This document shows, in pieces, positions 1-12,701 of a stretch of 64,000 nt of DNA. Positions within the stretch are counted from its first letter, which is position 1, and every line of letters begins with the position of its first letter. Source of the DNA: Tricholoma matsutake (taxonomy: Eukaryota; Basidiomycota; Agaricomycetes; Agaricales; Tricholomataceae); NCBI GenBank assembly GCA_026075535.2, contig AP026548.1:8370001-8434000 (forward strand), in the 5' to 3' direction. The translations under genes and the position numbers were made by a program. The notes under the pieces are model-generated. The model saw only the letters and a list, made by a program, of their open reading frames with translations. It did not search any database and was not told the origin of the DNA.

Positions 1-1697
1 CGTGATTTTTATTATGTCCTATGAATCTTTCTAAGAAGGCGTTGAAGTTGGATTATAGGAAAAAGGTGTTGGCGAAGGAAGCGGCGATGACACCGTTCCT
101 CAAACACATGTTCAAAGTACTCCATCAGTGGGATAAGTCTGGCCCAGCGCCTTGGGAATCCATCAACCAGAGCATATATATTCATCAACCTTTGCCTGTC
201 GCTGCGCCAAGCAGCACTCTCCCGGCCATGCAGGTTACGCTCCAAATCCCCACCACAGCTACGCCACCCATTGTTGCTCCCAGTTCTGCAGCCACATCAC
301 TCATCGCCGTGTCCACACCCGTTCCCACCACTGCGACGCCGGAGGCTCAGACCAACCAAACAGAAGCAGCTGCAAGAGCCCAGAGCAAGGGCAAGGGCAA
401 GGGCAAGGAAAAGAAGGTCGTAGAACACCTGGCTCCACCTCAGTCAAAACACTGAAAGGTGTCGCCACAGCTGGTGCCACCTGAAATGGAGGACAGCAAC
501 ATCACAAAAGAGCCACCATTCATCCATGCCAACCTGCCAATCATGACGGCCACTCCTGCTCTACCTGAAGACGATATATGGAGGTCCATTGTGGAATGGC
601 CCACTGCTCTGTGCGACACCTGCAGTTTGAGGGGCCTGACAACCTGCCGAACGATGGGCATCCAGATTGCTTGCATGATGTGCCACAAGGGCAAGACAAA
701 ATGCTCATATACAGCATCATGTACAGCATGGCGAGATGAATTGATAGCGGCAGGGGAGCTCAAGGGGAGAAAAAAGGTTGTTGGGAAGAAAAAGGTGAAG
801 GCAGAGGAAAGTGAACGACCAAGAACGGTGCCAAAGAGAAAATGCTGGGCAGCAGACACCGCCGGTGAGTCAGATGAGTACATCCCCGTCACACCAGCCC
901 CCGTCCCCTCAACTTCATGCATCTCTGACCATATACCAACCCCAGAGCCTGTCCCGTCAACAAGCCTCACAATCCCCCAATCCATCGACACCACGCTTCC
1001 TGCGCCACCACCACCAGGTCGTGTCACCCATCCCAATCGCATGCCCACCATCGGTGGTTTACAATGGGAGCTCCAAGACCTCTGCACACTCGTATTGGTC
1101 TTGGCAGAAAATCAAGGGAAATTGGATAAGGAAAGCCTCATGTTGCGTGGATACATGGAAGTTTTGAACACATTGAAGGAAAAGATGACAGTGAGCATTC
1201 TGGCATTGGAGGCTGAGATGGGTGAGTTGAGAGAAAAGGTGCTGGTGAGCATTCCGGTGCTGGAGGCTGAGATGAGGGGGTTGAGGAATGGGATGGAGTT
1301 GGAGAAGATGAAGCAGGAGGTTTTCATGTTGCGTGGTCAATTGGCAGCGACGAACAAGCAGCTGGCTGAATTGGAGAACAAGGGAAGCTTCGAGGAGGAA
1401 TCAGAAGATGAAGATCCACGGAATGCAGATGCCACGGCGTCATTGATGATCCATCTCCTGAAGTCATCAATGTTCGTCAATCCAGCCCATTTGCATGAAT
1501 CCATTCGCTCCCCACCGTCGCCTGTTCCCATTATTATGACCACAGCTACATCGGTGATCCCTGACACCAGTTCTTTCACCAATGCAGCTGCAACTTCTAC
1601 CTCCCCGGATCCAACATCAACATACACTGCACAAATGTCCCCCCTCCTGCCTGATACCACTGTCTCAATTCCAAAAACATCAACACCCCCGGCATAA
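1..1697 (+). pseudogene. Cys6-cluster coiled-coil protein, left-arm copy
   Basis: I do not recognise a named family. The frame from 21 to 1697 is open except for one TGA at 453-455. By comparison with the other arm, the first exon (start ATG at 46251-46253) lies just outside the window. The order of parts is a basic N-terminus, a Pro/Ala/Thr-rich linker, a Lys/Gly run, then a cysteine cluster at about 613-705 with spacing C-x2-C-x7-C-x8-C-x2-C-x6-C. A second Pro/Ser-rich linker, a long coiled coil with two near-repeats (about 1130-1290) and an acidic tail follow. The Cys spacing suggests zinc binding, perhaps DNA or protein contact. At 816-818 this copy has CGA where the right arm has TGA. 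The 453 TGA could be a decayed Arg codon or lie in an unplaced intron. A nearly identical layout occurs in the gypsy antisense gene at 55527-56915. Confidence 0.6.
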
Positions 1698-3389
1698 TTC
1701 TATGTTGGATAAAAATTAACAATATTTTTTATACTACGCCTATTTGTGTATATATTTTGATCAATATATGCATAGTTGCTTCATTAATAGATGGAGTATA
1801 AGGTATATATTGAATTCATCATGCTGTAGGAATGTGGAAGGAGGCTACAAGGATAGATACAACAAATGTACATTGAAGTGACCGACGCTGGTAGTGATAA
1901 AGTTGCTGGCGGCCATAAGCATAACAGTGGAGCTAAGCGAATGACTGGCACTGGTTACTGTATGAGCTAAGAAAATGTGTATGGGCCCATCCTAACATAA
2001 TGCAGGGAAATGGGCCCATATGAATGATACGCCCGATGGAATGATCGGGTGGGCCCATGACAGTAAAAGGAAAACAGTATGGGCCCACACGACTTCATCT
2101 CTCGGTGCCAGAAAACATAAAGTTGGCACAGGCAATTCACATAGCTCTTAAAAGATTTGTATTGTAATAGCAGCAGTAATTCAAGTCCTGTATGCTATAG
2201 TTGGGGGGGCCCATACTGTTTTAAGTCATCTATTTAGGAAAAGATAAAGTGGGCGCCGGTCATGCACATAGTTCTTAAAAGACTTGTATGCTAATCGCAG
2301 CCAGTGTGCACTAGAACATGGATAAACAAAGGAATGGTGACATGCTGTATGCTGTAGGAGTGCCCGGCGCCAGGAGTGAAAAGGTGACCAGCGCCGGTAG
2401 TGATAAAGTCGACGGTCCGAGAAAATGATGCCGAACTTCAGAAGGACAGGAAATTGTTGGCTTACTGGGAGGATGTGCGGAATCAGGTTAGGGAGCACCT
2501 TGACACTTAACAAGTCGTCTATGTAGGAAAAGATAAACATTGTAGTGACTGGCGCCGGTAGTGATAAAGTCACTTGTGGCGATAAGCATCCAAGGTCAAG
2601 AGCTAAGTGAATGACCAGCACCGGTTATTGTAGAACCCCATGAGCTACGAAAATGCATATGGGCCCATCCTAACATAATACATGGAAATGGGCCCATACA
2701 AATGATACGCTCGATGGAATGATCAGGTGGGCCCATGACAGTAAAAGGAAAACAGTATGGGCCCACACGACTATAGCGTACAGGACTTGAATTACTGCTG
2801 TTATTACAAATCATAAAGAATATATCCTAAAACAGTACATTGTAGTGACCGGCACTGGTAGGGAGATACACAGGCAAGTAAGAGAAGAGACCAATCATTA
2901 GTCAAAGACAGTTAGTAATGTGCAATGAGAGTAGACATAGATTAATCCTGACACTGGCCAGACAGCAACTGTCACTTGTGTGGCAGTCAGCTATTTCCTA
3001 ACAGGATGTCTCGGCACCGGAAAACATAAAGTCGGCACCCGACATGGTGTAGTGATAATGTTACCAGGGGCAATAAGCATACAAGTTCAGAGCTAAGCAA
3101 ATGACTGGTGCCATGATCAGCGACGGTCACTGTACATGACCTAAGGAAATGTCTATAGGCCCTTCTCATAAAAGAATCTATACACAAACAGTACTTTGTA
3201 GGGACCAGTGATAGTAGTGACAACGGTGGTGATAATGCACCAGCACTTAGGGGCACATAGTTTGAAGAATATATGCATGGTTATTTCATTAGTAGATGAA
3301 ATATATAAGGGATCTATTGAATGTATTGCATCCATGGCAGCGCCAAAAAAAAACTATCTGCCAACCACAGTGATATCCAAAGGCATGGT
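1698..3389. repeat. Repeat R1, left arm: palindromic motif cluster
   Basis: There is no gene here. The first 150 bases are AT-rich downstream sequence. From about 1850 the DNA is a dense mix of variants of the palindrome ACCGGCGCCGGT, usually followed by AGTGATAAAGTCAC-like sequence, and of TGGGCCCA boxes (for example near 1984, 2012, 2051, 2082, 2664, 2689, 2731 and 2759). At 2405-2512 lies a detached copy of the 3' end of accessory gene A, and about 2400-2990 is an inverted copy of 11190-11770 in R2. R1 and R2 therefore form inverted repeats around the KDZ gene and accessory gene B. Possible roles are subterminal transposase binding or transcription control; neither is shown. Confidence 0.7.
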
Positions 3390-5945
3390 TTATTGTGCAT
3401 GTCAGTGTCTTAAGTCAAACGTATCCTGGGGGTCAGTGGATGCATCTCCATGAGCTTTTGGTCTTGGCTTTGGATGGAGGCCAGGATCCATTGTCACATT
3501 CATCACTTCGACATCAGTGTTGCTGGGCTTTGATTTTTTAGGCCGCCGGCTGCGACTATTGTGGTCATTCGACCGTGCTCTTTTCAGCTTTCCCTTGCTT
3601 CCTTCTGCTGGTGTACTCATTCCAGCATCCTGTGTTGTAGTCACTTCATCAGTGTTGCAAGTGCAGGATCTGTGGTCATTCGACCATGCTCTTTTCAACT
3701 TTCCCTTGCTTCCTTCCGCTGGTGTACTCGTTCCAGCATCCTGTGTTGTAGTCACTTCATTGGTGTTGCGAGCACAGGATCTTGATTGTGTTTTCATCCA
3801 ACACTTTCTGTGGTCAGGGATTACACTATTGGTTGAAGCAACTGATGTTGCCTCAGGGATGGTATCCATCGGTAATGAAGCTAGTGTCATGTTCTGGTGA
3901 GAATTTTGACCTTGCCAAATGGCCGGTCAGAGGGCAGGTGCAGTGGAATCATGGATACTACCATGTTCCATCCATGCAGGAACTGGACCTTTCATTAAAT
4001 GACCCCCACGCTCCAAATCTGCAAGATAGCTAGTGTAGGTAGGCTCTGTCATGTCGACTCCTGTAGGACCGGTCATCAAACCCGTCATCACCAGAATATT
4101 GTGATCCTCCGCTGTTACGTATCGGCCAGGTGGAATGAGTGCCTTCTGGAGCATGGGATTGACCAAAAGGTCCCATTCCAGCGGCATCAGGTTTTCTGGT
4201 AGCAGTGGAGCTAACCCAGTGGCTTGCTGCTTTTTCTTTTGTTGTTTCGGTACTGGTGCACTCTCACTTTCGGGTTGCTGTGTGGTGGCCTTGGGCCGTT
4301 TGCCTTTTGTTTTCTTTTTGGTTCATTTGTGCTTCGGCGGATTGCGTGGAGCTGCTGTCGTTCCTTTGGTCTCCATGTCATCCAAGTCTGTAAGTTCTTG
4401 TAATTGAACTGCCAGCCAAAGTGTTCCCTCCTGTGAATTAAGGACATTTGTGAATTCAAAACCAATCTTTCCTTCTTCCTGCCTTCCCATCCAATGGGTA
4501 AAACATGCCTCAATATCATGTTTATGCATTTTCGATGGTTCCCGCAATAATACAAACTCCTCATCCAGTGATTCATCTGAGTCTTCCAGCGCCACAGTCA
4601 ATGCTCGTGATCTCCCCAGTGCCGAGGAAGTTGCGCAGCTCTTTCCTCCTTTCTGCAGAGGCATATAGTCCACCTGGTTGATAAATTCGGATTGCCGTGT
4701 GTGAATATCAAGCCACGGGACATGACCGGAGGTTCTCCTTGCAGCTAAATCTTGCCGGGGATCAGTATCTTCATTAATCAAAAATGGTTCACTCACTGTA
4801 CATCCTTTCAATGTATGCCTGTAAAACTTGTTTTTGGTAATTCAAAAACTGGGCATTGTCGCCGTGGCAGATAAGACAGTTCGCCGGTAGCAGTGGCTGT
4901 CCCTTCACTCCAGTCTCCAGGATTTGTTTAGGCTTTGCCCCACCAGCAGGTCGTATCACTGATTTCTCCTCTTCATTGGCAGTGAGATATTCCTCGATGT
5001 ATGCCTCGAACGTGTCTGCAATAGGCTTTTCATGCCACCCAGGTTCATTGGCAATGAAATTTGGCTTATTGTTGCCTAGAAAGCTATTTGTTTCAAACCT
5101 ACAAATTCTTCATTAGTCGCTGTTAAATGCCAGGTGAATGGACATACATGCTCCACTTCCTCTTGCCCACTGGATTTACCCATCCACCCAACACAACCAT
5201 TCGAACCCCAAGTTCAAGGTAGATCAAATTTTGAAATTCATTCATATGCTTTGTGAGTGTTTTCTCGGCATCCCTAAGATCAATTCAGCCAAGTTACTGA
5301 ATTACGGGCGATACACGTACTTTTGCCGAACAGCCGATGGTGGGCCGGTATTCATCCATTGTTGCCGAAGTGCCTCAATCTTTGCGTTTTCCTTTGAATC
5401 ATTGGAGATTCTTTTGTTGACCTTGGCATATTGCCACAAATATTCGGCCATCCAGTCCGGTCATCCTTTCTCCAGTTCTGGAGCCTCCCATCCAATCACC
5501 ACCTCTATTTCTGACCCATACAGGTGGATAATTACTTTGCGCCATGGAGGGACCTTGCCGACTGCCGCCTTTGGTGGTTTGCAAGCATTTTGTCTGTACC
5601 AAGCTCTAATACGCTGATAATCATGTTTGTCAAAGAGCAGAATATACATCAAGGGCTTATTGCTCACTTCCTGCAGGCCATCCATTGGAGGTTTAACAGG
5701 TAAATTAAATAAGTCCATCATGGCACCTTGTAAGGTTAGTTGTTGCACTTTGCAGTTTTTCGATGTCTTCCAGTCATCCACTCGTTGCCTAGCACATTCA
5801 GTTCCACTGGTGACCACTTATGGGCAACTGGTTGAAATTCCGCATGCTCGTCGGTCTGATTTCCATCATCTGAGCTAGAACTTGAAGGACAGCTGCCAAA
5901 GTCTTCCCCACTTTGATCAGCATCCTTGGCGGACATGATAGTCAA
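3390..5945 (-). pseudogene. KDZ-element accessory gene B, left-arm copy
   Basis: Mirror of 39296-41851, where the exon layout is described. It lies next to the KDZ transposase and on the same strand. The same three in-frame TGA codons are present here at 5461-5463, 4323-4325 and 3927-3929. The inner two thirds is identical to the right copy. The outer end (about 3400-4200) has many CpG transitions between arms, and the protein end differs slightly because the stop codon is displaced. No known domain is recognised. Confidence 0.55.
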
Positions 5946-6869
5946 TGTGGATGCAGTAGACAGGTTGTGCTGGCAAATAGATTAGGTACCTTGATATTGC
6001 ATCAGACTGTCCCTGAGGACTATTTACAGGTCATATTTCAGCCTCAATATACCCTAATATACCCACGACTTCGCTCGGTACACCTTTAATCCTCTCGCCA
6101 CACCTTAATATATCACAATGTCCCTGAGCAGAACAGCGAGTAGTGGAGTATTATTAGCTGGGTGGTCTGCCAATTATTTAGAATTTTATAAAAAAAAGGT
6201 AAGATTAGTAAACCATCATTTGTTGTCTTTAGTCATGGCTCCAATTGAGCCATTTGAGCCATTTGAGCCATTTGAGCCATTCACCGATAGATGGATGTGT
6301 TGTCAGTGGGGCCGCAATTACAATGTCGGTGGCAGGGTACATGCAGCAAGTATGGTCGAATATCACAAACGACGAGCTAATTTACCTACGCCGCCGTTAC
6401 ACACTTCCACCACGCCGGCACACCACACACATTGCCGACACAATCACCCTCGCCACCAGCACAGCCACAGGTGAATATGACAACAACACACCGGCAATAT
6501 GCATCCTGGCAATGGCACCATACATCTTTATTACCCTTCCATCCACATCCAGCAGCGCCGACATTATCCTATTGATGCGGTATTTTCCTATTATGTGACT
6601 GTGCCTGATGCAGCCTTCCCAAATCACACACTACACTTGATGCAGCCTTTTACTTGCACGGTCAATCTTTTTCTTATATATTACTTATTTTTTATTCCTT
6701 AACCTTTGTGCCTACTTCCATGCAACGAAGGTATAGTAACTTCCAGTTCTTTTAATTGTAGTAACTTATGGTTCCTACTTCCATCCAATGAAGATAATTT
6801 GATCCTGTCTTTCCCGTAAACATAAGTCTAGTGTAGGCTGCCAAACACAGCATCCTTCCAATTACCTGG
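5946..6869. other. Intergenic interval between accessory gene B and KDZ gene
   Basis: About 920 bases hold no supportable gene. The interval contains the 9-bp minisatellite at 6247-6281, an AT-rich stretch at 6650-6830 and a partly repeated phrase (TACTTCCATSCAAYGAAG at 6712 and 6777). Both flanking genes run on the minus strand, so this is the 3' side of the KDZ gene and the promoter side of accessory gene B. The right arm has the identical interval at 38372-39295. Confidence 0.6.
6247..6281. repeat. 9-bp minisatellite (GAGCCATTT), about four units
   Basis: Three full units plus a partial fourth run head to tail. Copy number is the same in the right arm. Confidence 0.95.
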
Positions 6870-9800
6870 CTACTCAAAACCCCAGACATTTCCTACCCGT
6901 GGATGTATGGCTTTGAAAATATGCACGGAGGAAGTGGCCATCCTTTTCCAGTTTTCCGCCTGACGTTTGGTATATGCCACAGCTCCCAGCGAGGTCTGAG
7001 TCTCCAAGCAGTTAACCCAGACCTCTGCTCTGTGAAGAAAATAACGTGAGATCCAAGCCATTTCATGACTAGTAATTGATAACTCCTCCGACCATCTATC
7101 ATGTTTGGCATTCGCCCATAACCAGTGCACCCTGTAGACTAAATAATAGTGAAGTCACTCATTAAAGTGAATTGAGGTGTACTTACATTCTTTCATCATT
7201 TCGCTTGCCTCGACATCGGCTTGGACATTAATGGTCCAAAACCATGGCAATGGTTCATCCTGTCTCTGGCTTCCACCCTCAGCATTGCTGGTACCACCCC
7301 TCACCATGGCAGTTGAAATCTTGAGTTTGTCCCAGCGCAATACCTGATACTTGGACTGCATCTCAGGTGAACATCCCAATGATACCATTGCAGCCCTCGC
7401 AGCATTGTATACCTGACAATGTGCTTGAACCCGGTGGCTAATAGCATGCACCTTTGACCAAGCCCTTCCCTTTTTGTTCTTGGAGGTGGCGAGACGTAAA
7501 TTCTTTCTGAATAAGAAAGATTTCCCACCGAGGGCCATTCTAACGCCCTGGAGCTCATCGTTTGCTTGTCCTTCCCTCAATCTCAACTCTTTCTCAGCAA
7601 GGGAATCCAAACCAAGCTGAGTAATTTGTGGAAAGCCAAATGTAGAGGGAAGAGGTAATGGGCATGTTTCAGCAGTATGGACTGCTGCTACCGGGGGCCT
7701 TGTAATAAATGGGTTGCTTTGATCATCATCATCCAAGTTAGTCTGGTAATCGGGAGCTTGTGATGGGAGTACTGGTCTCAGTGGCAAGTCATTAAGCTTT
7801 TGCAGTGTATCCAATGTGTCATTGTTCACAAATTGTTCTGATTTAGCAATGAAGGAATCCACTCTGGTATCAAGGTTTTGCTGTTTTGTTGCAATCTTCA
7901 GCTTATCGGCCTTGGACAACACCAAACACTGTTGACATATAAAGGTCTGAAGAGCCAGTCTGATACTAGTTAGCATAGGAATATTTTGCAATGGCTGGAT
8001 ATGCACTGGGCTTCCTCAAGTTTGAGGCCAAGAGCAACCCAGGTGGTTTCTCCCTTTCCATCACCGGTTTCATCTTCATCCTCTAGAAGGTTCATTTGAA
8101 GGTCGCTTTGTGTGACCACTACCTGACCAGGGTTTATATCATAGATGTCCATTGCTTCTGGATCGGTTAGACGTGTTGCCTGAGAGTGTTTTTCAAATTC
8201 TTTCCAGGTTGCAATCTCCTCAGGGTCTGAGTTTGCCGTGTACTGCAATAGGTCCACCCGACTTTCCTCCTCACCTGCCACAGCAGCTCTGAATCAGCGG
8301 GCAGTGGTAACCACTACATCTGGTTCCAAGTCAATCTGGCACAAGGTACACACATGTATTCACCTATGTCCTGCATTTTTTTGAAGTTGGAATCCCCCAT
8401 ATGATCATCCAAGGTTTCAATCCATCCAGAAATGGTAGCATTTTGGGTACTAGGTGAGATTTCATTCAACACTGACCACAATGATTCAAGGATTTCTCCA
8501 TCCACTTGTCCGGCACCGGGAATGAAACTCGGTGAAAAGCATGAGAAACATTGCCAGACATGGCCACCGACATGGAAAAGACCAATACCATGCAGAATGG
8601 CGATGCCGAGTGGTAGCTGGATATACTGACTCTCCTCCATCCGAAGTCTGAGCCTCTTCCAATACTGGCACATTATATCATAAATCAAAATGATTTTCTT
8701 GAGTCTGGTGATATTAGTGTTTTTCAAGGCTTCAGATAAAGAATAGTCCATGTTTGCTTGTCTAGAAAACATTACACAATGTCTCTCAAAATGTGAAGAT
8801 ATCTCACTGTTCCCCTTTTTGGAAGTCAACCACCGCACTGGGGCAGAAGCAACCATGACGGCCACAAGCAGTTGCACCGACACCGGTTACATCAAGACCC
8901 TTGTATTTGATGAAGCAGTCATTTACAGCATGATGCTCATTGCAGGTCAGTTTCTAATTTGGAGTTAGTAAATATGCTGAAAGTCTTTCAAATATCTTAC
9001 CTCTGTGACTTCCTTAGCAATGGTGAGGTGTGCTTTGTAGTGATTTGGCTCAGTCATGAAAAAATCACCATGACTGAGCTTAATATCATGGTGAGCATTT
9101 TTGTGCTTCTGATGGAACAGCGGTGAAGTTTCCATCCATGACAAAAGTCTGAGTGTATGCCATTCTGAGGTAAGATTACATTAAATACATTCCAATTCAT
9201 GCAATTTGACTTACTGGTCAGGATCCTCGGTCCAATTTTCTGGCAGATTGACACCAGGCTGAGGACATGCAGCACAGAATGTTGGGATGTCAGTCGCACC
9301 ATGCATTGCAGCCGCCGATGAGCTGCCGGCACTGGACTGTGATTCTCCCCAGTGGCCTCTCCACTTCAAATGTTTCAACATTCGCCATAGCCGGCTTGCC
9401 CTGTGAAGCTCCCTGTATCAATCCTCAAGTACCAATGTCAGAGATATTGACAACTGTAGTATATCAGTCATACCTCCACAGCACTAGGAAATAAGGGTGA
9501 AGTCATGCGCCGGAGCTTCTGGTAGTATTGATAGGCTGAAGATTTACATTCCAGATTGGACAATCGTGCATCATCAAGGACTTTAAATGTGAATGTGGTC
9601 TTGATATTTTTGTAGCTGACTGGGAAAAGCCCCGATTGCAACAAGTGATTTTCCTGCTCTTGACGGGAATTAGGGCAATTACACCACTTGACCCACATAC
9701 GATGTACACCGGAAACATCGATTACTGTCAATTTGTGACAATCCATCGGCATTGGGAAAGTTGTGGGACCAAGGTCATAAACACTGGTAAACCTTTTCAT

Positions 9801-10525
9801 CTCCTTGACAATGTTGTTGGTTCCATCACCTTCTGTTGCATCATCCAAATCATCTTCATAATTGTCGGCCTCTTGTCCAACCACATCTGGCACTGATGGG
9901 TGAAAGTAACTTGGGCAGGATGCACCATTGTGACCGAGATGTAAAACTAACCTGACTTGGAACAACCAAGCTGGTTCAAAATAGGAACCTGTCCAGTGGT
10001 CGATGCGGTGAAATGGGTTAGAAGCATGGTTATCACGGCAGCAGTCAGTACAGAACATGGGATTGAAAAGACAGTCTCGGCATTGCCAGGTAGCAGCATC
10101 ATCCCCACACAAATTGCATTTCATGCAATCGGGTACTTCATTGGATAGTAGTGCTTCCAAATACATGGCCTTTTTAGGCAACCATTCTTCGATGTAATCT
10201 TGAGGTGTCTGAGGGTAATATTAGCATAGTAAATGTGGTAGCCATAATAAGTCACCTTTGAAGAGGGGGGATCAAGATCTGCAATGAAATTTAGAGCATG
10301 ATGCTCAATTGGTTCATCGGACATCAGAGATGTTATATTGGTGTTGGATGTGGTCACCGATCCTGACACTGGTGCACTTATCTTGGCCTTCTTATGTCTT
10401 GGAGTTGACTGAGGACTTTGCCGAACTGGTACAAGGCAATCCCTGGGTCCCCACGATGTCTGGGAGCAAACGACAGTCATCTGGGTGATTCTTCCAATGA
10501 TGGTGCGAGTGTGTCCTCTAGGCAT
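6870..10525 (-). pseudogene. CxC2-KDZ transposase, left-arm copy, one frameshift
   Basis: Mirror of 34716-38371; see that entry for exons and domains. Exons here are about 10256-10525, 9474-10208, 9215-9408, 9001-9164, 8808-8953, 8364-8761, 8007-8275, 7187-7966 and 6870-7139 (approximate for the last three). The same single extra base that breaks the frame in the right copy is present near 9114-9115. I see no difference from the right arm in the long stretches compared. Transcription is leftward, with R2 upstream and accessory gene B downstream on the same strand. Confidence 0.8.
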
Positions 10526-11667
10526 GATGGTTTGTAGAGCGATGTAAAATTATGAACAAGCATCTCCAGGATTATATAGGCACTGTAGGCAGTGAGGAAA
10601 CATGGCAACATGGCGATGTAAATGACAATAGTACCATGTAGAGGTTACTATGGGACTGTTCTACACAGCATACTAACATGTTACCTAGGTCATACTCACA
10701 AAGCTACTGTCGATGTTTCCAATGTAAAATTACACCAGCGGTGTTTGTGATACCCATTGGTCAATAGTTTCTTACTTTTACAGCATGTCATTGCTTTTCG
10801 TTATCAGTGACCACCGGCGGCGATTAGTGTACAAGTCTAAGAGCTATGGGAATGATCGGCGCGATGTTGTCTTCTCTGGAACCCATCACTCCAATGTACT
10901 GTTTTAGCATATATTCTGCACCAGTCATTCACTTTGCTCTTGACTTGGATGCTTATCGCCACCAGTGACTTTATCACTACTGGCACCGGTCACTGCAATG
11001 TACTGATTTTGCATATATCCTTATCCTCCCACATTCCTACAGCATACAGCATGTCACCATTCCTGCATTTGTTATCCATATTGTAGTGCACAGTGGCTGC
11101 AATTAGTATACAAGTCTTTTAAGAGCTATGTGGATGACCAGTGCCGCCTTTACCTTTTCCGGTGCCGAGAGATACAGTTTGGAAATAGCTGACTGCCACA
11201 CAAGCGACAGTTGCTGTCTGGCCAGTGTCAGGATTAATCTATGTCTACTCTCATTGCACATTACTACTGTCTTCGACTAATGATTGTTCTCTTCTGTTAT
11301 GTGCCTGTGTATCTCCCTACCGGCGCTGGTCACTACAATGTACTGTTTTAGAATATATTCTTTATGATTTGTAATAACAGCAGTAATTCAAGTCCTGTAC
11401 ACTATAGTCATGTGGGCCCATACTGTTTTCCTTTTACTGTCATGGGCCCACCCGATCATTCCATCGAGCGTATCATTTGTATGGGCCCATTTCCCTGTAT
11501 TATGTTAGGATGGGCCCATATGCATTTTCGTAGCTCATGGGGTTCTACAATAACCGGTGCTGGTCATTCACTTAGCTCTTGACCTTGGATGCTTATTGCC
11601 ACAAGTGACTTTATCACTACCGGCACCAGTCACTACAATGTTTATCTTTTCCTACATAGACAACTTG
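10526..11667. repeat. Repeat R2, left arm, plus KDZ upstream region
   Basis: No gene is present. The first 200 bases are the upstream region of the KDZ gene. From about 10740 the sequence is R2: several ACCGGCGCCGGT-type palindromes and decayed variants, TGGGCCCA boxes at about 11414-11515, and repeated phrases such as TACTGTTTTAGSATATATTC. The part from about 11190 onward is inverted relative to R1 at 2400-2990. R2 reaches into the 3' end of accessory gene A. Confidence 0.7.
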
Positions 11668-12701
11668 TTAAGTGTCAAGGTGCTCCCTAACCTGATTCCG
11701 CACATCCTCCCAGTAAGCCAACAATTTCCTGTCCTTCTGAAGTTCGGCATCATCTTCTCGGACCGTCTCAGTCATCCTTTTCCATGTCAAATGCAGGTCA
11801 TCGAAGATCTTCATCATTAATTGTATTTTGGCCAGGTCACCAGCGGCATATGGGACCGGCTGTAGGTCTTGCCAGGTGAACTGGATCTGATGAAACTTAA
11901 GATAAATTAAAGGACAACAACATGTTACTCACCTGTGGCCGATGAACCACCAGGAAGTCGTGTGGAGCGAATGGGTATGAGTTGTAGTTCTCTGGATCGT
12001 TCTGTTTACTCCACCAAGAATTGATATAGCTATTGACAATACAGGTGGGGTCATCAGCATCAACCTTCAAGTACCTTTGTATTGCTGGAATGTATTCTAG
12101 TTCCAGAAAATCTTTGCCCTCAGGATCATTGCATTCCGAGCACCCCAAAGTCCCATCCTGTACCATCTTTATGGTTTCCATGACGAGCGGGGGAGTGTAT
12201 GGAGCACTGCCACCCATAGAGGCATAAATTCCGGTGGCCATCAAGAATTCCTTCTAAGTTGGTATTGGTGATCAGATAATTGGCAATCACAATATGTTCA
12301 CTTACAGTCTCAAAAAATAGGCTAGACACCCACCCCAACCGTGACTCTTCGTAGTCTTCATCATTATCTACCACAAGGATCCATGCAGTGATTGCAGCAT
12401 GGAGACGTGACGTTCCATACAACAGCACTTCCTGCCCATGTGCTAGATCATTCCATGCTGGTAGTAGTCCCGTAGTACTCTCTCGAATGCTGAGATCATG
12501 AGCTACCTGTTGAGCAGCAATGGCCTGCTCATGGAACTCAGTAGGTTTGACTGTAGGGTGAGGGTTCTCTAGGAAATCGGCATTCCTCTGATGCTCAACT
12601 TCTATTTCATTCAATGCGGTAGCTAATTTGCCAGCAGTAACAGGGTCAGCTTTATATGGCCAGCGAGGCACGGATTTGAGGTTTGTATAGCAGGATATCA
12701 T
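11668..12701 (-). CDS. KDZ-element accessory gene A, left-arm copy
   Basis: Mirror of 32540-33573; see that entry. Exons here are 12306-12701, 11933-12253 and 11668-11886. No lesion is visible and the protein reads the same as in the right arm. It lies between R2 and R3 on the same strand as the KDZ gene. Confidence 0.6.

Noticed and set aside
6870..10525. A TET/JBP dioxygenase partner, which is known to accompany some fungal KDZ elements
   Set aside because: I looked for the HxD...H iron-binding pattern in the accessory genes and did not find a convincing one.
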